DNA from: Apodemia mormo
Taxonomy: Eukaryota > Arthropoda > Insecta > Lepidoptera > Riodinidae
Length of the DNA stretch: 64,000 nt
Reading direction: 5' to 3'
Assembly: GCA_036924255.1 (NCBI GenBank)
Contig: JAUPFN010000007.1
Span: forward strand, 34,959,414-35,023,413
A program made the position numbers and the translations under genes. Below the pieces are notes generated by a model. The model ran no database searches and was not told the origin of the DNA. It worked only from the letters and a program-made list of their open reading frames with translations. Below are positions 43,501-48,954 of this stretch, in pieces. Each line of letters begins with the position of its first letter. The stretch's first letter is position 1.

Positions 43501-45511
43501 TTTTTTCGTGTTCAAAACAATAAATCCACATTTCGTCTTCTGTGACAATATCATAAACAGCATTAGAATGTCCGTGGTCGTACTTCAGTAGCATCTGTGA
43601 GCATCATTCCACGTGAGCCCGCTTCGGCTCCGCTGTCAGTTCATGAGGGATCCAACGACAACAAAGTTTCCGAACTTTCAATTCTTCGTGTAAAATTTTC
43701 TGAATTTGGCTCATACCAATCCCCAATAGTCCTTGAATTGTCTCATAGGTAATCTGGGGGTTTTCTTCAATTAATCGCTTAACAGTAGCCACATTATTTT
43801 CGTTGACGGCAGTTGAAGGCCGCCCTTTACGAAATTCGTCATGTAAAGAAACTCGACCTCTCTCAAATTCAGCAAACCATCGCCTCACAGTGCTCAAACA
43901 AGGTGCTTCCCGCCCAAAAGCATTTTGAAGACGAGCGGCACAGTCTTGCGGAGAAAGAGAACTTTTAAAATTATAAAAAATCATCGCTCTAAAATCTTTT
44001 CGACTTAATTCCATTTTCGTTGCGTACGTAGAACTTTGATGTGTTATAAAAAATAATTGACAAATCATTTCCCGTCAATTGTTTTTTTTTTATTACTAAG
44101 AAGGTTGCAACGTTGTAAAAACATAACATTGGAAATTCAAATAATTTCGATTAGCTAGAAGTGCAAAACTTTTATTGTGCCCCATGTATATTCTTTCTGT
44201 AAGACTGCTTCACTACTTTTGATGTATGAATTAAATGTTCACCTGTATTTGGCATGTACACTAGTATTGCAGTCGTATTTTTAATATGTATACCTATTTT
44301 GTATATTTGCTGTTGGTGTTCAATTGTAAATGAATAAATTAATGGGCAGCAAAAAATGGAGTTGTTGTCTAAACAGTACGATTTCACTATACTGGACAAT
44401 AAACGCTGACGCCCAATAATAAACACCGACTATTTTAACAGACCAAGTGCGAATACTTTGCATTGAAATGTTAACGTAACTTGATATTTATTAAAATTTT
44501 GTCAAGAGTTGTGTTTCCTCAAAATCAGGTTGCAATATATTTATTTGATTCTTCAACAAAATATTGTTAATTAACAATGCTTTTTTAATTAATCTAAGCG
44601 TGTCTCGAAAACAAAAAAGTCGAGTTTTGTAGTTACTTTTATTACTTTTTGAGTTTTTACTTATGATATATTTTTTATATCATAAGATAGCAAACCGGAA
44701 CACGACAGCGACAAGCACTGACGCTATTGCGGCAGGAATAGGTAAGGCGGTGGTACCAGACCCAGGCGAGACAATGCAGAACTCTACCACCTAGTAGCCA
44801 CGATGGTAGTGACTCGATAGCCAATCGGTCCCGTTTTTACGACCTGCCTTGCAGAACGGCAGTTGGCCTATTCTCCAAAGGAGGCCGGGAACAACACGGC
44901 GAAAAATATATTTTTACCAGGTTTCGTGAAAAAAATCTAATTTTGTAGGGATAAAAATAAATAACCCAAAAGTCAGTTTTTCAAATTTTTCGCATATTTT
45001 TTAAGTTATATGAGAAAAGTACAAACACAAAAGTTGTAAATCTTCTTATTGCCGACAACTTTGCCATTAAACTTTTTTCGATCGGACTCATAGTTTTGCC
45101 TAAAATCATGATAAACTGTTTTTCTCCCTTAAAAGTTCGCCCTCCTGCCAATTCCTGAGCTCAAATCACCCATAATTTATTTTTACTCATTTTTGACTTT
45201 ATTTTCTTCCTTTTTAATGGGTTTCATCCTACTATTATTTTCTTTTATTTCGGAATTTATCTACCCTAGCCTAATAATGCTGTTTGCAGTTAGTTTTTAC
45301 GTCAATACTTATTCAACCCCACTGTTTACCATTCTAGGTTCTTAGGCGTAATATAAAAGAATATGAAGTAAATTTTGAAATCCAGAATAGTAGAAAAGTA
45401 CAACGGGATGACAAGAAAGGATACGAAGAAGAGTACCAGCGTTACAAAGCTGTAAAAGCTAGAATTAAGCTAATAACTGCACTAATAAACAAGCAGAAGT
45501 CACAGAAATGA
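25399..45511 (+). CDS. FAM13A: FAM13 family protein (FAM13A-like), 8 coding exons
   Basis: Joining 25399-25554, 28517-28688, 29747-29883, 30372-30653, 34066-34293, 39169-39273, 42489-42677 and 45338-45511 gives 480 residues. All introns are phase 0 except the one after 28688 (phase 1), and each join keeps the frame. The protein has an Arg/Glu-rich N-terminus, eight prolines (residues 38-45), and three coiled-coil blocks typical of FAM13. These are KINKKISVLKKNI (near 150-165), EKWCVQRALLRLE...LYERYRAVKRAL (276-318) and LRRNIKEYEVNFE...EEEYQRYKAVKARIK (425-468). The RhoGAP domain of long vertebrate FAM13A/B is absent. FAM13 proteins are cytosolic or nuclear regulators linked in vertebrates to Rho and Wnt/beta-catenin signalling; the role here is inferred from family only. 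The start ATG at 25399 is the first in-frame Met after a TAG at 25282, with G at -3 and G at +4. Confidence 0.85.
25606..25632. repeat. Short perfect hairpin in intron
   Basis: GGAGAATTGAAC and its exact inverse, separated by three bases, 51 bases after the first coding exon. Confidence 0.85.
25808..26128 (-). mobile_element. Helitron, short form with 3 octamers
   Basis: Same family as 6560-8112: starts A|CTAGCTGTTGCCAGCGAC, has 'CATGCAAAATTTGAAGTAAA', three ACAGACAA units at 25979-26003, and 'TTTTTGGCTTCGATATCGAT', and ends at TATATAGA|T. Confidence 0.85.
26283..26587 (-). mobile_element. Helitron, short form with 2 octamers
   Basis: CTAGTTGTTGCCTGTGATTT at 26283, two ACAGACAA units near 26455, and end TATGTATAGA|T at 26587. 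Same family and orientation as the previous element. Confidence 0.85.
26588..26813 (+). mobile_element. Helitron 3' part, opposite orientation
   Basis: Ends GCGGGCGAAGCTGCAGCATC plus A-A-CTAG|T at 26813. The inner sequence 'AAACCGTTGAACAGATTG' and 'AACATAGGCTAC' is common in Helitrons. The 5'-TC border cannot be placed exactly because it meets the previous element. Confidence 0.6.
26822..26995 (-). repeat. SINE fragment
   Basis: 'GAAGATACTTAGTTCTACAA', 'GTGATAGGTGCC', 'TCTATCGCCAACCTGGCACT' and 'GGGCAACGTTGTTTTGATCA' match the body of the SINE at 3539-3862. Confidence 0.6.
27085..27142. repeat. (TA)n microsatellite
   Basis: About 29 TA units. Confidence 0.95.
27143..27929. other. Intron sequence, nothing recognised
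   Basis: Unique AT-rich intron DNA between FAM13 coding exons 1 and 2. Confidence 0.5.
27930..28010 (-). repeat. Family A retroposon fragment
   Basis: 'GTCGAACTCTACCACCTAAT' and 'CACGATGGTAGTGACTCGC' match the family. Confidence 0.65.
28245..28400 (+). repeat. Family A retroposon, 3' half
   Basis: 'GTATCGTGTTCCAGTTTAAA', 'GGTAGTCGGTAAACATATGC' and 'CTCTTTCCATAAGGAGAGCC' follow family order; it lies about 115 bases before coding exon 2. Confidence 0.65.
28517..28688 (+). CDS. FAM13A: FAM13 coding exon 2
   Basis: Acceptor TTGTTTTAG|TCGG, donor GAGA|GTAAGT (near consensus). 57 codons plus one base. Very basic first half (RRAERLSRARR, GGKRRRAPTRQ), more polar second half. GC-rich against its intron. 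Confidence 0.8.
28868..29113 (+). pseudogene. LINE ORF2 C-terminal fragment in intron
   Basis: An 80-codon frame reading RRNAHVLTLLFKILHDSFSP, FHYHYTQGSIQHSLHTNTLL and AIRLRNYCLL. A 'R-R---H-L-L-----I' segment followed by 'F------R---------T-------A-R-WN-LP' is the usual C-terminal end of insect LINE polymerases. The RT itself is gone. The clade differs from the LINE at 490. Confidence 0.6.
29196..29378 (-). mobile_element. Short Helitron, first of an abutting pair
   Basis: Starts A|CTAGCTGACCTGGCAAACG, inner 'TTCCCTGGACTTCAGCAATT' and 'CGAGACTAACGAACAGCAAT', ends TATATATAGA at 29378. Same family as 4515-4698. Confidence 0.85.
29379..29560 (-). mobile_element. Short Helitron, second of an abutting pair
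   Basis: CTAG begins directly at 29379, so its left target base is the last A of the previous element; it ends ATATATAAGA|T at 29560. Confidence 0.85.
29747..29883 (+). CDS. FAM13A: FAM13 coding exon 3
   Basis: Acceptor GTTGTTTAG|CGTGC; the first two bases complete the Thr codon begun in the previous exon. Reads CEEAERSPTSAWREEAEY, RRDERSEPPRR, PSPDRRIEKINKK. The donor AAG|GTTCGC is weak after the GT. The last residues begin the first conserved coiled coil, which continues without a break in the next exon; this supports the junction. Confidence 0.8.
29970..30290 (-). repeat. Family A retroposon
   Basis: 'GACCTATCGCCTCTATAGAC', 'CTTACCCTCCAAACCGGAAC', 'ATTGCAGCAGGAATAGGTAA' and 'CTGGCAGAACGGCAGATAG'. 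It lies in the short intron between coding exons 3 and 4, and has lost its T-run end. Confidence 0.75.
30372..30653 (+). CDS. FAM13A: FAM13 coding exon 4
   Basis: Acceptor ATTTAACTTTCAG|ATTAG, donor GAG|GTAAAA, 94 codons. It carries ISVLKKNIAKHENEFESQNG followed by PGDRMIDVQ and LQRLQAEKRCIKADP, the first conserved FAM13 block (a KK.I..FE.-.FE...G--P...D pattern). A second helix, KVQAAKLQKERDDKLDAAL, has heptad character. It ends TELVKDIEE. Confidence 0.9.
30755..30905 (-). repeat. Hairpin plus family A 3' end
   Basis: TTAGGATAAGCAGTA at 30755-30769 pairs perfectly with its inverse at 30781-30795. A truncated family A copy follows at 30796-30905 ('TATATCATAGGACAACAAAC', 'CAGATGGCTTTCCAGATG'). 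Confidence 0.75.
31250..31450 (+). repeat. CR1-like LINE 3' tail fragment
   Basis: 'AAGACAAGCCTGCTGAGTCT', 'TCCGCCGGATCTACTCAGTG' and 'GCGGTTCGATCCAGTAAAAA' match the tail of the LINE at 490-3063. Confidence 0.7.
31575..31815 (-). repeat. Family A retroposon, partial
   Basis: 'GTGGCGGGTGGGTAATGTCA', 'GACCCGAGTGAGACAATGCA' and 'CACCTACCAGCCACGATGGT' match; the T-run end is missing. Confidence 0.7.
31985..33655. mobile_element. 1.67 kb foldback element
   Basis: The whole element is an inverted repeat. The left arm runs from about 31985 to 32545 and the right arm from about 32558 to 33655, the latter enlarged by a nested 526-base insertion. Matching points, left versus reversed right, are GATCGAGTAT, CCGAGCCGCAGGCGAGGACT (32020 and 33626), GAGCACG/AAGCACG, TTCCGGAATCGCCGGAA against TTTCGGAATTGTCGGAA, TTCACGTGAACGCAA, AAGATAAAAGAGTTC, TAATGACAAT and GCGCATGTTTGA next to a loop of about 15 bases. 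Arms are about 560 bases, by eye about three-quarters identical. It has no coding frame and no clear target duplication. It lies in the FAM13 intron before coding exon 5. Confidence 0.8.
32757..33282. mobile_element. Nested insertion inside the foldback element
   Basis: Starts CCAAGGAAGTTAC and ends ATAAGTTCCTTGG (short inverted repeats), with TATAAG on both sides (32751-32756 and 33283-33288). Removing it restores the pairing of the foldback arms. Superfamily unknown; no convincing coding frame. Confidence 0.7.
33650..34018 (-). repeat. Family A retroposon, full length, 47 bp before exon 5
   Basis: T-run and 'ATTTCATAAGTTAGGAAAC' at the start, all family blocks, ending 'AGTCCGGGACCAACACAATT'. 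The polypyrimidine tract and acceptor of coding exon 5 begin just after it. Confidence 0.85.
34066..34293 (+). CDS. FAM13A: FAM13 coding exon 5 (GC-rich)
   Basis: Acceptor TGTTTGTCAG|TGGG, donor CAG|GTATCT, 76 codons. Contains EKWCVQRALLRLEAARGRPP and LYERYRAVKRALQATRQDQ, the second conserved FAM13 block (E.....K.LL..E...GRP....ER...K.LYDRYR..K). The exon is roughly 70-75% G+C while its flanks are AT-rich, and its codons are Ala/Arg heavy. Family A copies end 47 bases before it and begin about 22 bases after it. Several overlapping frames on both strands are shadows of this composition. Confidence 0.9.
34315..34580 (-). repeat. Family A retroposon, about 22 bp after exon 5
   Basis: 'GGATTTTTTTATGTCACAAG', 'ATAGCAAACAAATAGATGGC' and 'GCTATTGCGGCAGGAATAAG'; ends near 'GCGGAACTCTAATC'. 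Same orientation as the copy before the exon. Confidence 0.8.
34585..34840. repeat. Diverged minisatellite, 3-4 units of about 70-100 bp
   Basis: Units carry a 'AGAAAGCGCC' start, a CGCGC or CAGCGCC core, 'GGGACGT(A/G)CCATTAAAATA' and 'ATGAACATA'. They begin near 34586, 34653, 34748 and 34830, in the intron after coding exon 5. Confidence 0.65.
34965..35213 (+). repeat. Family A retroposon
   Basis: 'GTGATAGAGTTCTACATTGT', 'GTCTGGTACCACCGCCTTAC', 'GGTAGCCGGTAAACTTATGC' and 'TCTATAGGCGATGTTTGAC'; ends at 'TTTGCTATCATCTATCA'. Confidence 0.8.
35213..35830 (+). mobile_element. Helitron-like remnant
   Basis: Starts TCATTACATTGTATAAAACA with 'AAGTCGATTTCTCTGTCTGT', the 5' region of a common insect Helitron (reversed at 41072-40871), and ends in a GC-rich piece 'GGCCGGTCGGCGGCGCGCGC' near 35815. 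The CTAG border is not intact. Two short frames inside show no motif. Confidence 0.5.
35831..37261. other. Intron DNA, probably old transposon sequence
   Basis: A tract of mixed TATG/TGTG repeats lies at 36296-36332. The stretch 36340-37200 has repeated blocks ('TCGAAATTTTTCAACC', 'TTGTTTGGGATT', 'TTAAAATTGGT') like degenerate Helitron noncoding sequence, but no border can be fixed. Confidence 0.4.
37262..37444 (+). pseudogene. Helitron helicase (Pif1-like) C-terminal fragment
   Basis: 60 codons: NKSQGQTFNVAGLDLSVDCF, then RGQLYIALSRVTSKENMFVL. K-S-Q-G-x-T followed 20-odd residues later by G-Q-L-Y-(I/V)-A-L-S-R-V is the Pif1/RecD helicase motif V-VI region, which contains the arginine finger of the ATPase. 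A stop at 37442 matches the expected C-terminus. The initial Met is a chance internal codon. Confidence 0.85.
37262..37694 (+). mobile_element. 3' end of an autonomous Helitron
   Basis: A helicase C-terminal fragment (37262-37444) is followed by a short AT-rich tail and the 3' terminus GTGCGAAGCCGGGGCGGGCC plus G-CTAG|T at 37694. A GC-rich hairpin before CTAG is the expected Helitron 3' structure. Rep and most of the helicase are missing. Confidence 0.75.
37695..37889 (+). mobile_element. Helitron 3' fragment abutting the previous one
   Basis: Ends GAAGCACGTACCGGCCTG-CTAG|T at 37889; inner 'AGAACGGGCTCACCTATCC' and 'AATCGGTAGAGCGGTTCTTC'. Confidence 0.6.
37930..38110 (+). repeat. Family A retroposon, partial
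   Basis: 'AGTAGAGTTCTGCAACGTCT', 'GGTCTGGTACCACCGCCTTA' and 'GGTAGCTGGTAAGCTTATGA'. Confidence 0.75.
38232..38274. repeat. Perfect 14-base inverted repeat
   Basis: GCAGTATCAAATTT and its inverse AAATTTGATACTGC; a third AAATTTGATAC lies at 38313. Confidence 0.85.
38491..38800 (+). mobile_element. Helitron-like element
   Basis: Ends AACGTTTGCCGGGTCAG-CTAG|T at 38800; contains 'GTGGTCACGACATCACGCTT' and 'GTGGATTCCTAATATGTATG'. Same family as 11063-11373 in reverse. The 5' border is uncertain. Confidence 0.7.
39169..39273 (+). CDS. FAM13A: FAM13 coding exon 6
   Basis: Acceptor TGTTACTTGCAG|GGAAC, donor CAG|GTAATC, 35 codons, phase 0 on both sides. Reads GTNGELATIHEHEMLFNSS and a Ser/Asp-rich tail. 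Such acidic serine-rich linkers separate the second and third blocks in FAM13 proteins. Being a symmetrical exon it could be skipped without a frameshift. Confidence 0.8.
39274..40017. other. Intron DNA, nothing recognised
   Basis: AT-rich DNA after coding exon 6; no repeat border or exon seen. Confidence 0.5.
40018..40278 (-). mobile_element. Helitron-like element
   Basis: CTAGGTACTATGCCTACGAT at 40018, 'AAACAGAGTTACTTTCGCAT', end 'AATATTAGTATAGA|T' at 40278: a frequent lepidopteran Helitron form starting TCTATACTAATATTATAAAT on the minus strand. Confidence 0.85.
40300..40566 (-). mobile_element. Helitron-like element with (TA)n expansion
   Basis: CTAGCTGACCCAGCAAACGT at 40300. Its far end, normally a few TA units, is expanded to about 38 TA units at 40489-40565. 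Confidence 0.7.
40620..40790 (+). repeat. Helitron inner fragment
   Basis: 'GTACTGAACAGATTTGG', 'AACACATAGGCTACTTTTCA' and 'GTTGTTCCCGCGGGATTC' are typical Helitron body sequence; no borders. Confidence 0.5.
40871..41072 (-). mobile_element. Helitron-like element
   Basis: CTAGCGACCTGCCCGAGGTT at 40871; 'AAAATCCGTTGCGTAG', 'GGGACAGACAGAGAAAGCG' and 'ACTTTGTTTTATACTATGTA' at the other end, the reverse of the element start at 35213. Confidence 0.8.
41073..41689. other. Intron DNA, nothing recognised
   Basis: An 86-codon frame at 41323-41583 has no recognised motif and AT-biased codons; I do not call it a gene. Confidence 0.4.
41819..41854. repeat. Perfect hairpin, 17-base arms
   Basis: AAAAGTTTTCCGGGATA and its exact inverse with a two-base loop (TC). 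Confidence 0.95.
41937..42008 (-). tRNA. tRNA-like pseudogene
   Basis: On the minus strand: GCTTAGTTGGTTAGAG (box A-like), CTGGCTTTAGGAAAGG, CTCGTTCAAATCC (box B-like). The acceptor stem does not close, so it is not a working tRNA. It shares the CTGGCTTTAGG middle with the pair at 57.5-57.9 kb. Confidence 0.4.
42115..42427 (+). repeat. Family A retroposon with internal inverted duplication
   Basis: Runs from 'TGTTGATTCCGGGCTCC' to 'TTTGCTATCTTATGATAT' and an A-run. At 42269-42309 the segment ATAAGTTTACCGCCTAAC is followed after five bases by its exact inverse, replacing about 60 bases found in other copies. Confidence 0.85.
42489..42677 (+). CDS. FAM13A: FAM13 coding exon 7
   Basis: Acceptor GCGATGTGACAG|GAGAC, donor TGT|GTAAGT, 63 codons, phase 0 on both sides. 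Starts Glu/Thr-rich, has a serine stretch (MSSSSAQSASASED), and ends GLHCLSLDDLARALTDAKLL, matching the 'L-H-x-x-S-x-x-x-L' start of the last FAM13 block. A Helitron begins only about 14 bases after the exon, just past the donor motif. Confidence 0.88.
42691..42894 (+). mobile_element. Helitron just after coding exon 7
   Basis: Starts TCCATACTAATATTATAAAT, contains 'GCGAAAGTAACTCTGTATAT', and ends CACACGGACACTG-CTAG|T at 42894. Same family as 40018-40278 in reverse. It begins eight bases after the GTAAGT donor hexamer. Confidence 0.85.
42902..44186 (-). mobile_element. Decayed mariner transposon
   Basis: 1285 bases, the normal mariner length, between TA dinucleotides at 42900-42901 and 44187-44188. 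Ends are inverted repeats of 24 bases with five mismatches (left CCTAGGTCACACTATAAG, reversed right CATGGGGCACAATAAAAG, both then TTTTGC). It sits in the last FAM13 intron, antisense to the gene. The transposase is broken. Confidence 0.9.
43021..44012 (-). pseudogene. Mariner transposase, frameshifted
   Basis: The N-terminal part (start codon 44010-44012, frame open to 43604) shows the two helix-turn-helix regions of a mariner paired domain: YNFKSSLSPQDCAARLQNAF and RRWFAEFERGRVSLHDEFRKGRP, then TYETIQGLLGIGMSQIQKIL and the WIPHEL linker. A middle part in another frame holds VTEDEMW near 43525-43551 with the first catalytic Asp. The C-terminal frame (43422-43021) has LLHHDNASSHTA and SDLAPCDFCIFPKIK; the spacing between the second and third Asp is 34, so the D,D34D triad is complete. 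At least two frameshifts separate these parts, so the product is not functional. Confidence 0.9.
44671..44908 (-). repeat. Family A retroposon with internal deletion
   Basis: 'TTTTTTATATCATAAGATAG' is joined directly to 'CAAACCGGAACACGACAGCG', skipping about 130 bases of the family, then continues to 'GGCCGGGAACAACACGGCG'. Confidence 0.85.
45338..45511 (+). CDS. FAM13A: FAM13 last coding exon
   Basis: Acceptor TTACCATTCTAG|GTTCT; 57 codons and TGA at 45509-45511. VLRRNIKEYEVNFEIQNSRK, then DDKKGYEEEYQRYKAVKARI and KLITALINKQ: this is the C-terminal FAM13 signature, in which an Arg/Lys-rich coiled coil precedes an E-EY--YK-(I/V)KA(K/R)-(R/K)L pattern. It is the most diagnostic exon of the gene. 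Confidence 0.93.
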   Translation, partial: VLRRNIKEYEVNFEIQNSRKVQRDDKKGYEEEYQRYKAVKARIKLITALINKQKSQK

Positions 45512-45790
45512 GGTGATATTATATTATTCTCACTAATTATGTTTGAATATTTTAGATTTTTGGTTGATTTTCCTTAATTGTAACAAACTTGATATGTTAT
45601 CATGCTAACCAATTATTTATTACTTATTTGTAATATTTAATAGCATAATATATTAATATAATATAATTTAATGACCGAATACAGGAAATATATTATGTTT
45701 CCTGTATTCGGTTATTTTTCCCTATTGTTGAAATTCAATTTATTCTAAATTGACCGTAAATAATTATAATAAAACGTTTTAGGGAAGAGA
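45512..45790 (+). other. FAM13 3' UTR with hairpin and polyadenylation signal
   Basis: ACCGAATACAGGAAA at 45674-45688 pairs perfectly with TTTCCTGTATTCGGT at 45698-45712 across a 9-base loop, 163 bases past the stop. AATAAA stands at 45768-45773. No nearer canonical signal was seen. Confidence 0.6.
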
Positions 45791-47347
45791 AATAACATAA
45801 CTTAAAACTTCTTGCATGACGGGAATATCTTTCATTATGATAGAAATTAACCCAGTGAAACTCAATGAGCATTGGAGACTGCGGACTATTTTGATCGCAA
45901 AGACAAAATGGTGTCTATTTATTAGGGAAAAAGTTACTATGGCGCGGTATTAACATCAATATAATTGAGTCCCAACTTCTGGAAATTGGAGTTGAAATTT
46001 TTTTAAAACAATTTCATAAAATAACGAAAGTTTTTTGATGGAACCAATTTATTTTTCTCATCATTTGGTAGTTTATTTTTATTCCTCTTCTTGCTTATAC
46101 TACTATTACTTAATTCTCATTCTCTCTTTCTTCTCTTCTCATTCATAGTATTACTATTACTTAATTTGTACAGCACGAGAGATATGTCCGCCACCCTTAC
46201 GGCTACTTTTTCGTGCATTTGTGTATTTAGTATAGGATAACGTTTGCCAGCATAGCTTTTGTAAATGAACTTGAGTACTTCAAATCTTAAATTTCTATCT
46301 CCGTATTAACGCACATTTAATTCCTTCGTGGGTACATGTTTCAGTAATAATAAGTCTTGTAGGTTGCAGCGCTAGAATAAAGGAACAAATCTACATATAA
46401 AGATATTAGTTTGATGAGTCGCTTTCGTTGATATTTAAAGTGTATTTGTAAGTTCAATTATGTACTACGAAGATCTTAACTTAAATTTTTTTATCCAGTC
46501 TCTGATGAAAATGCATAACTATATATTTTTTATCTGGCTTGTCTATCACTTGTTTTGCATCATGTGAAAAGACGTGGCATACCAGGATGACTACCAGGAA
46601 TATTTAGAGTTAATTACACTTTTTTGTGGTATTAAACCTAAACTAGACGTTATGAAACTCTTCGTCACGATATTAGTAAAATATAATTTCTTACCTTTAA
46701 GACAGGCCGGAGTAACGCGGGCGGAGTTTATTGAGGTTGACTTTTTAATACGAATTGGGTTTGTCTTAGTCAACCCTTTAAATTAATTTTTACATTGAGA
46801 ATTTTACGTGCGTGATGAAATCTATATATTTTTATTAGTGTAAAATATGGGGGAAAACGCTATTTATTCAATAACAACTGCTTTAAAAAACGAAGGTGGC
46901 TAGGTGGTGGATGCTTGTAATGCTATAGATGGTAAGCTTAGGTGCTTACTGTAGGCTGTGCTGTAAAATGTCTCTTATGCGAATAGTTTTTAAAATTTAT
47001 TATTACAACGTATAATATTGAAAGATTGATTTCTTCGGACATATTTTTATTAAGGTCCATTTATCTTTTACCTAGATTTGTAAGTTGCTAGTTGTTAACA
47101 AAGGTTACAATGGGACATTTTTAGGCTTTTGAATTTGTTCATACAAGTTACGTGCAACAGCAGACGTGACCTTGGCAGTACATGTGCGCCTATTTTAACA
47201 AAAATTGTTAAATTTCGGAAATATAATTTTCTTCCCTTATTTCTAAGTGACATGCAAGTGCAAGTAACTAGATCATAGATGTAAATACAATTTTACAAAA
47301 TATAATGTCTAGAATTACAGTTATGCAATATAGAATATGAATTGGTA
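45791..47347. other. Intergenic AT-rich DNA
   Basis: Apart from the small frame at 46565-46786 no gene or named repeat was found. Confidence 0.5.
46565..46786 (+). CDS. Unidentified fragment (YQDDYQEYLELITLFCG)
   Basis: The 70-codon frame from the ATG at 46574 opens AYQDDYQEYLELITLFCGI, then turns into unremarkable sequence. The opening resembles a short segment ('-R-DY-E--EL---FLG') that I associate with proteins of unclassified insect transposons, but I cannot name the family. No promoter, splice site or partner exon is visible. It may be a transposon relic; confidence is low. Confidence 0.25.
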
Positions 47348-47507
47348 CATGGGCGTAGCCAGGTTCTGGGCCAGAGGGGGGAGGGGGGAGGGGGGGGGCA
47401 ACTGTAACATTTTAAGACTAATTTTTATCTACAACAGTAGATAGTAGAGAAGTTACCAAATTCCAGGGGGAGAGGAGAATACCTGCCCCCCCCTCGGTAC
47501 GCCCATG
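47348..47507. mobile_element. MITE with CATGGGCGTA ends
   Basis: Starts CATGGGCGTAGCC and ends GGTACGCCCATG, with a long G-run (AGGGGGGAGGGG) inside on one side and CCCCCCC on the other. Related ends occur at 15990-16025 and 53485-53500. No protein. Confidence 0.65.
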
Positions 47508-48954
47508 AATTGGTATATAACTATCAGACAAACTAGATCACTTACTGTTAAACACATAAAATGGTAATATTTTTAACCCGAGTTAAAAAATTGTATGTCA
47601 AGATGGCCACATTCTCACTACATCACAATTTAATGGACAAGAAATAACGGAGACTCTGTTACAAGAAATTAAATTATTTGAGTATTTATTATTTTAATAT
47701 ATGCAATATTCTGAACAGATTTAATTCTCATCTAGATACAATCCTACCTACTTTACTCTTACGTGCAATTTAAAATTAATACTTTTAATTATCATCAATT
47801 AGAAATAATCAGTAATAAATAAAATATCTTTGTAAATACAGTTATTGTAAAGTCGGGTTGCTTATAAACTAATTTTAGAAATAATAATTACGATTAAATG
47901 GAAAATTACCATTGTTCGCTAATAAATTTTGCAAAAATTTTCAATAGATATGGAAAAAACTAAATAAAGAAAATAATAAAAATATGGAATATAGTAGATA
48001 TGCTACGTATAGAATGTAGTGTATATCAACACCAAATAAACCTATAATAATGAATTTGTTTGAAGCCATAGGAGCTAAAATGTTTGTTGTGTTTGCGATT
48101 AGAGCTCTAAGCACTACAAATGACCGGTATACAATAGAAACACACCTAACTACCTAACATTAAGCTTCTGGCTAACATATAATAATGTATTCACATAATA
48201 ATATGGATTTATAAGACGTTAATAGAATTAAGTCCCTTTACACCTGCGGTATAAAGTAATATACATATATTATTTAAAGTAAAATTGCAGAATAAAACAG
48301 GTTACTGCATTTTTTTTGCTAAGGCATTTCATTTTGATGAAGATAAAAGTGTAAGCGATATGTGTTTATAACGGTAGATATGTGTAATTTACTGTATGAT
48401 AAAAGAGACAGTATTATTAAAAAGCAAAACTAGCAATGATGATTTTATTAGTTGTTTACATTTCGATAGTAAATCTATTATTGCAAAGCCAGGTGACCTG
48501 CGCATGTTTATCTCTAGACACTATACAAAAATATTTGTACAAAATAAATACATATGTTTATATACACAAATCGTCACAATCATTAATTATTGTCGCAAAA
48601 AATGTTTTTATAGATGTTTTTGAATATTGTGTAAGGAAAAACATGCGCAGGGGACCCAGCTTTTGAATGAATGTGAAAAACCTCAGTAAGGCTTTGATAA
48701 TAATATGAAGTGATAATATCAAAATATTTTATTTGAGTAAATACGAACAACTTTACAAATGGTTATATTGTAAAACATTTTTAGAAGTTCGAATATACCC
48801 GCAATAAGCATCATAAATATAAAAGAGAGCAGCAGTACCTAAATAATTATGTATATACTTAGAGCGTATTGTTAATTGAAAATAGTACAACATCCCTTGA
48901 AATATGCAAATTATTTATAGTTATTTAATTAAAAAAGTTAAAACGATTGCTATG
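47508..48954. other. Intergenic, nothing supported
   Basis: Two overlapping 75-codon frames at 48396-48666 show no motif. Confidence 0.45.

Noticed and set aside
48396..48666. Small gene or exon
   Set aside because: Two overlapping short frames in AT-rich DNA, with no motif, no splice sites of quality and no neighbouring exon.
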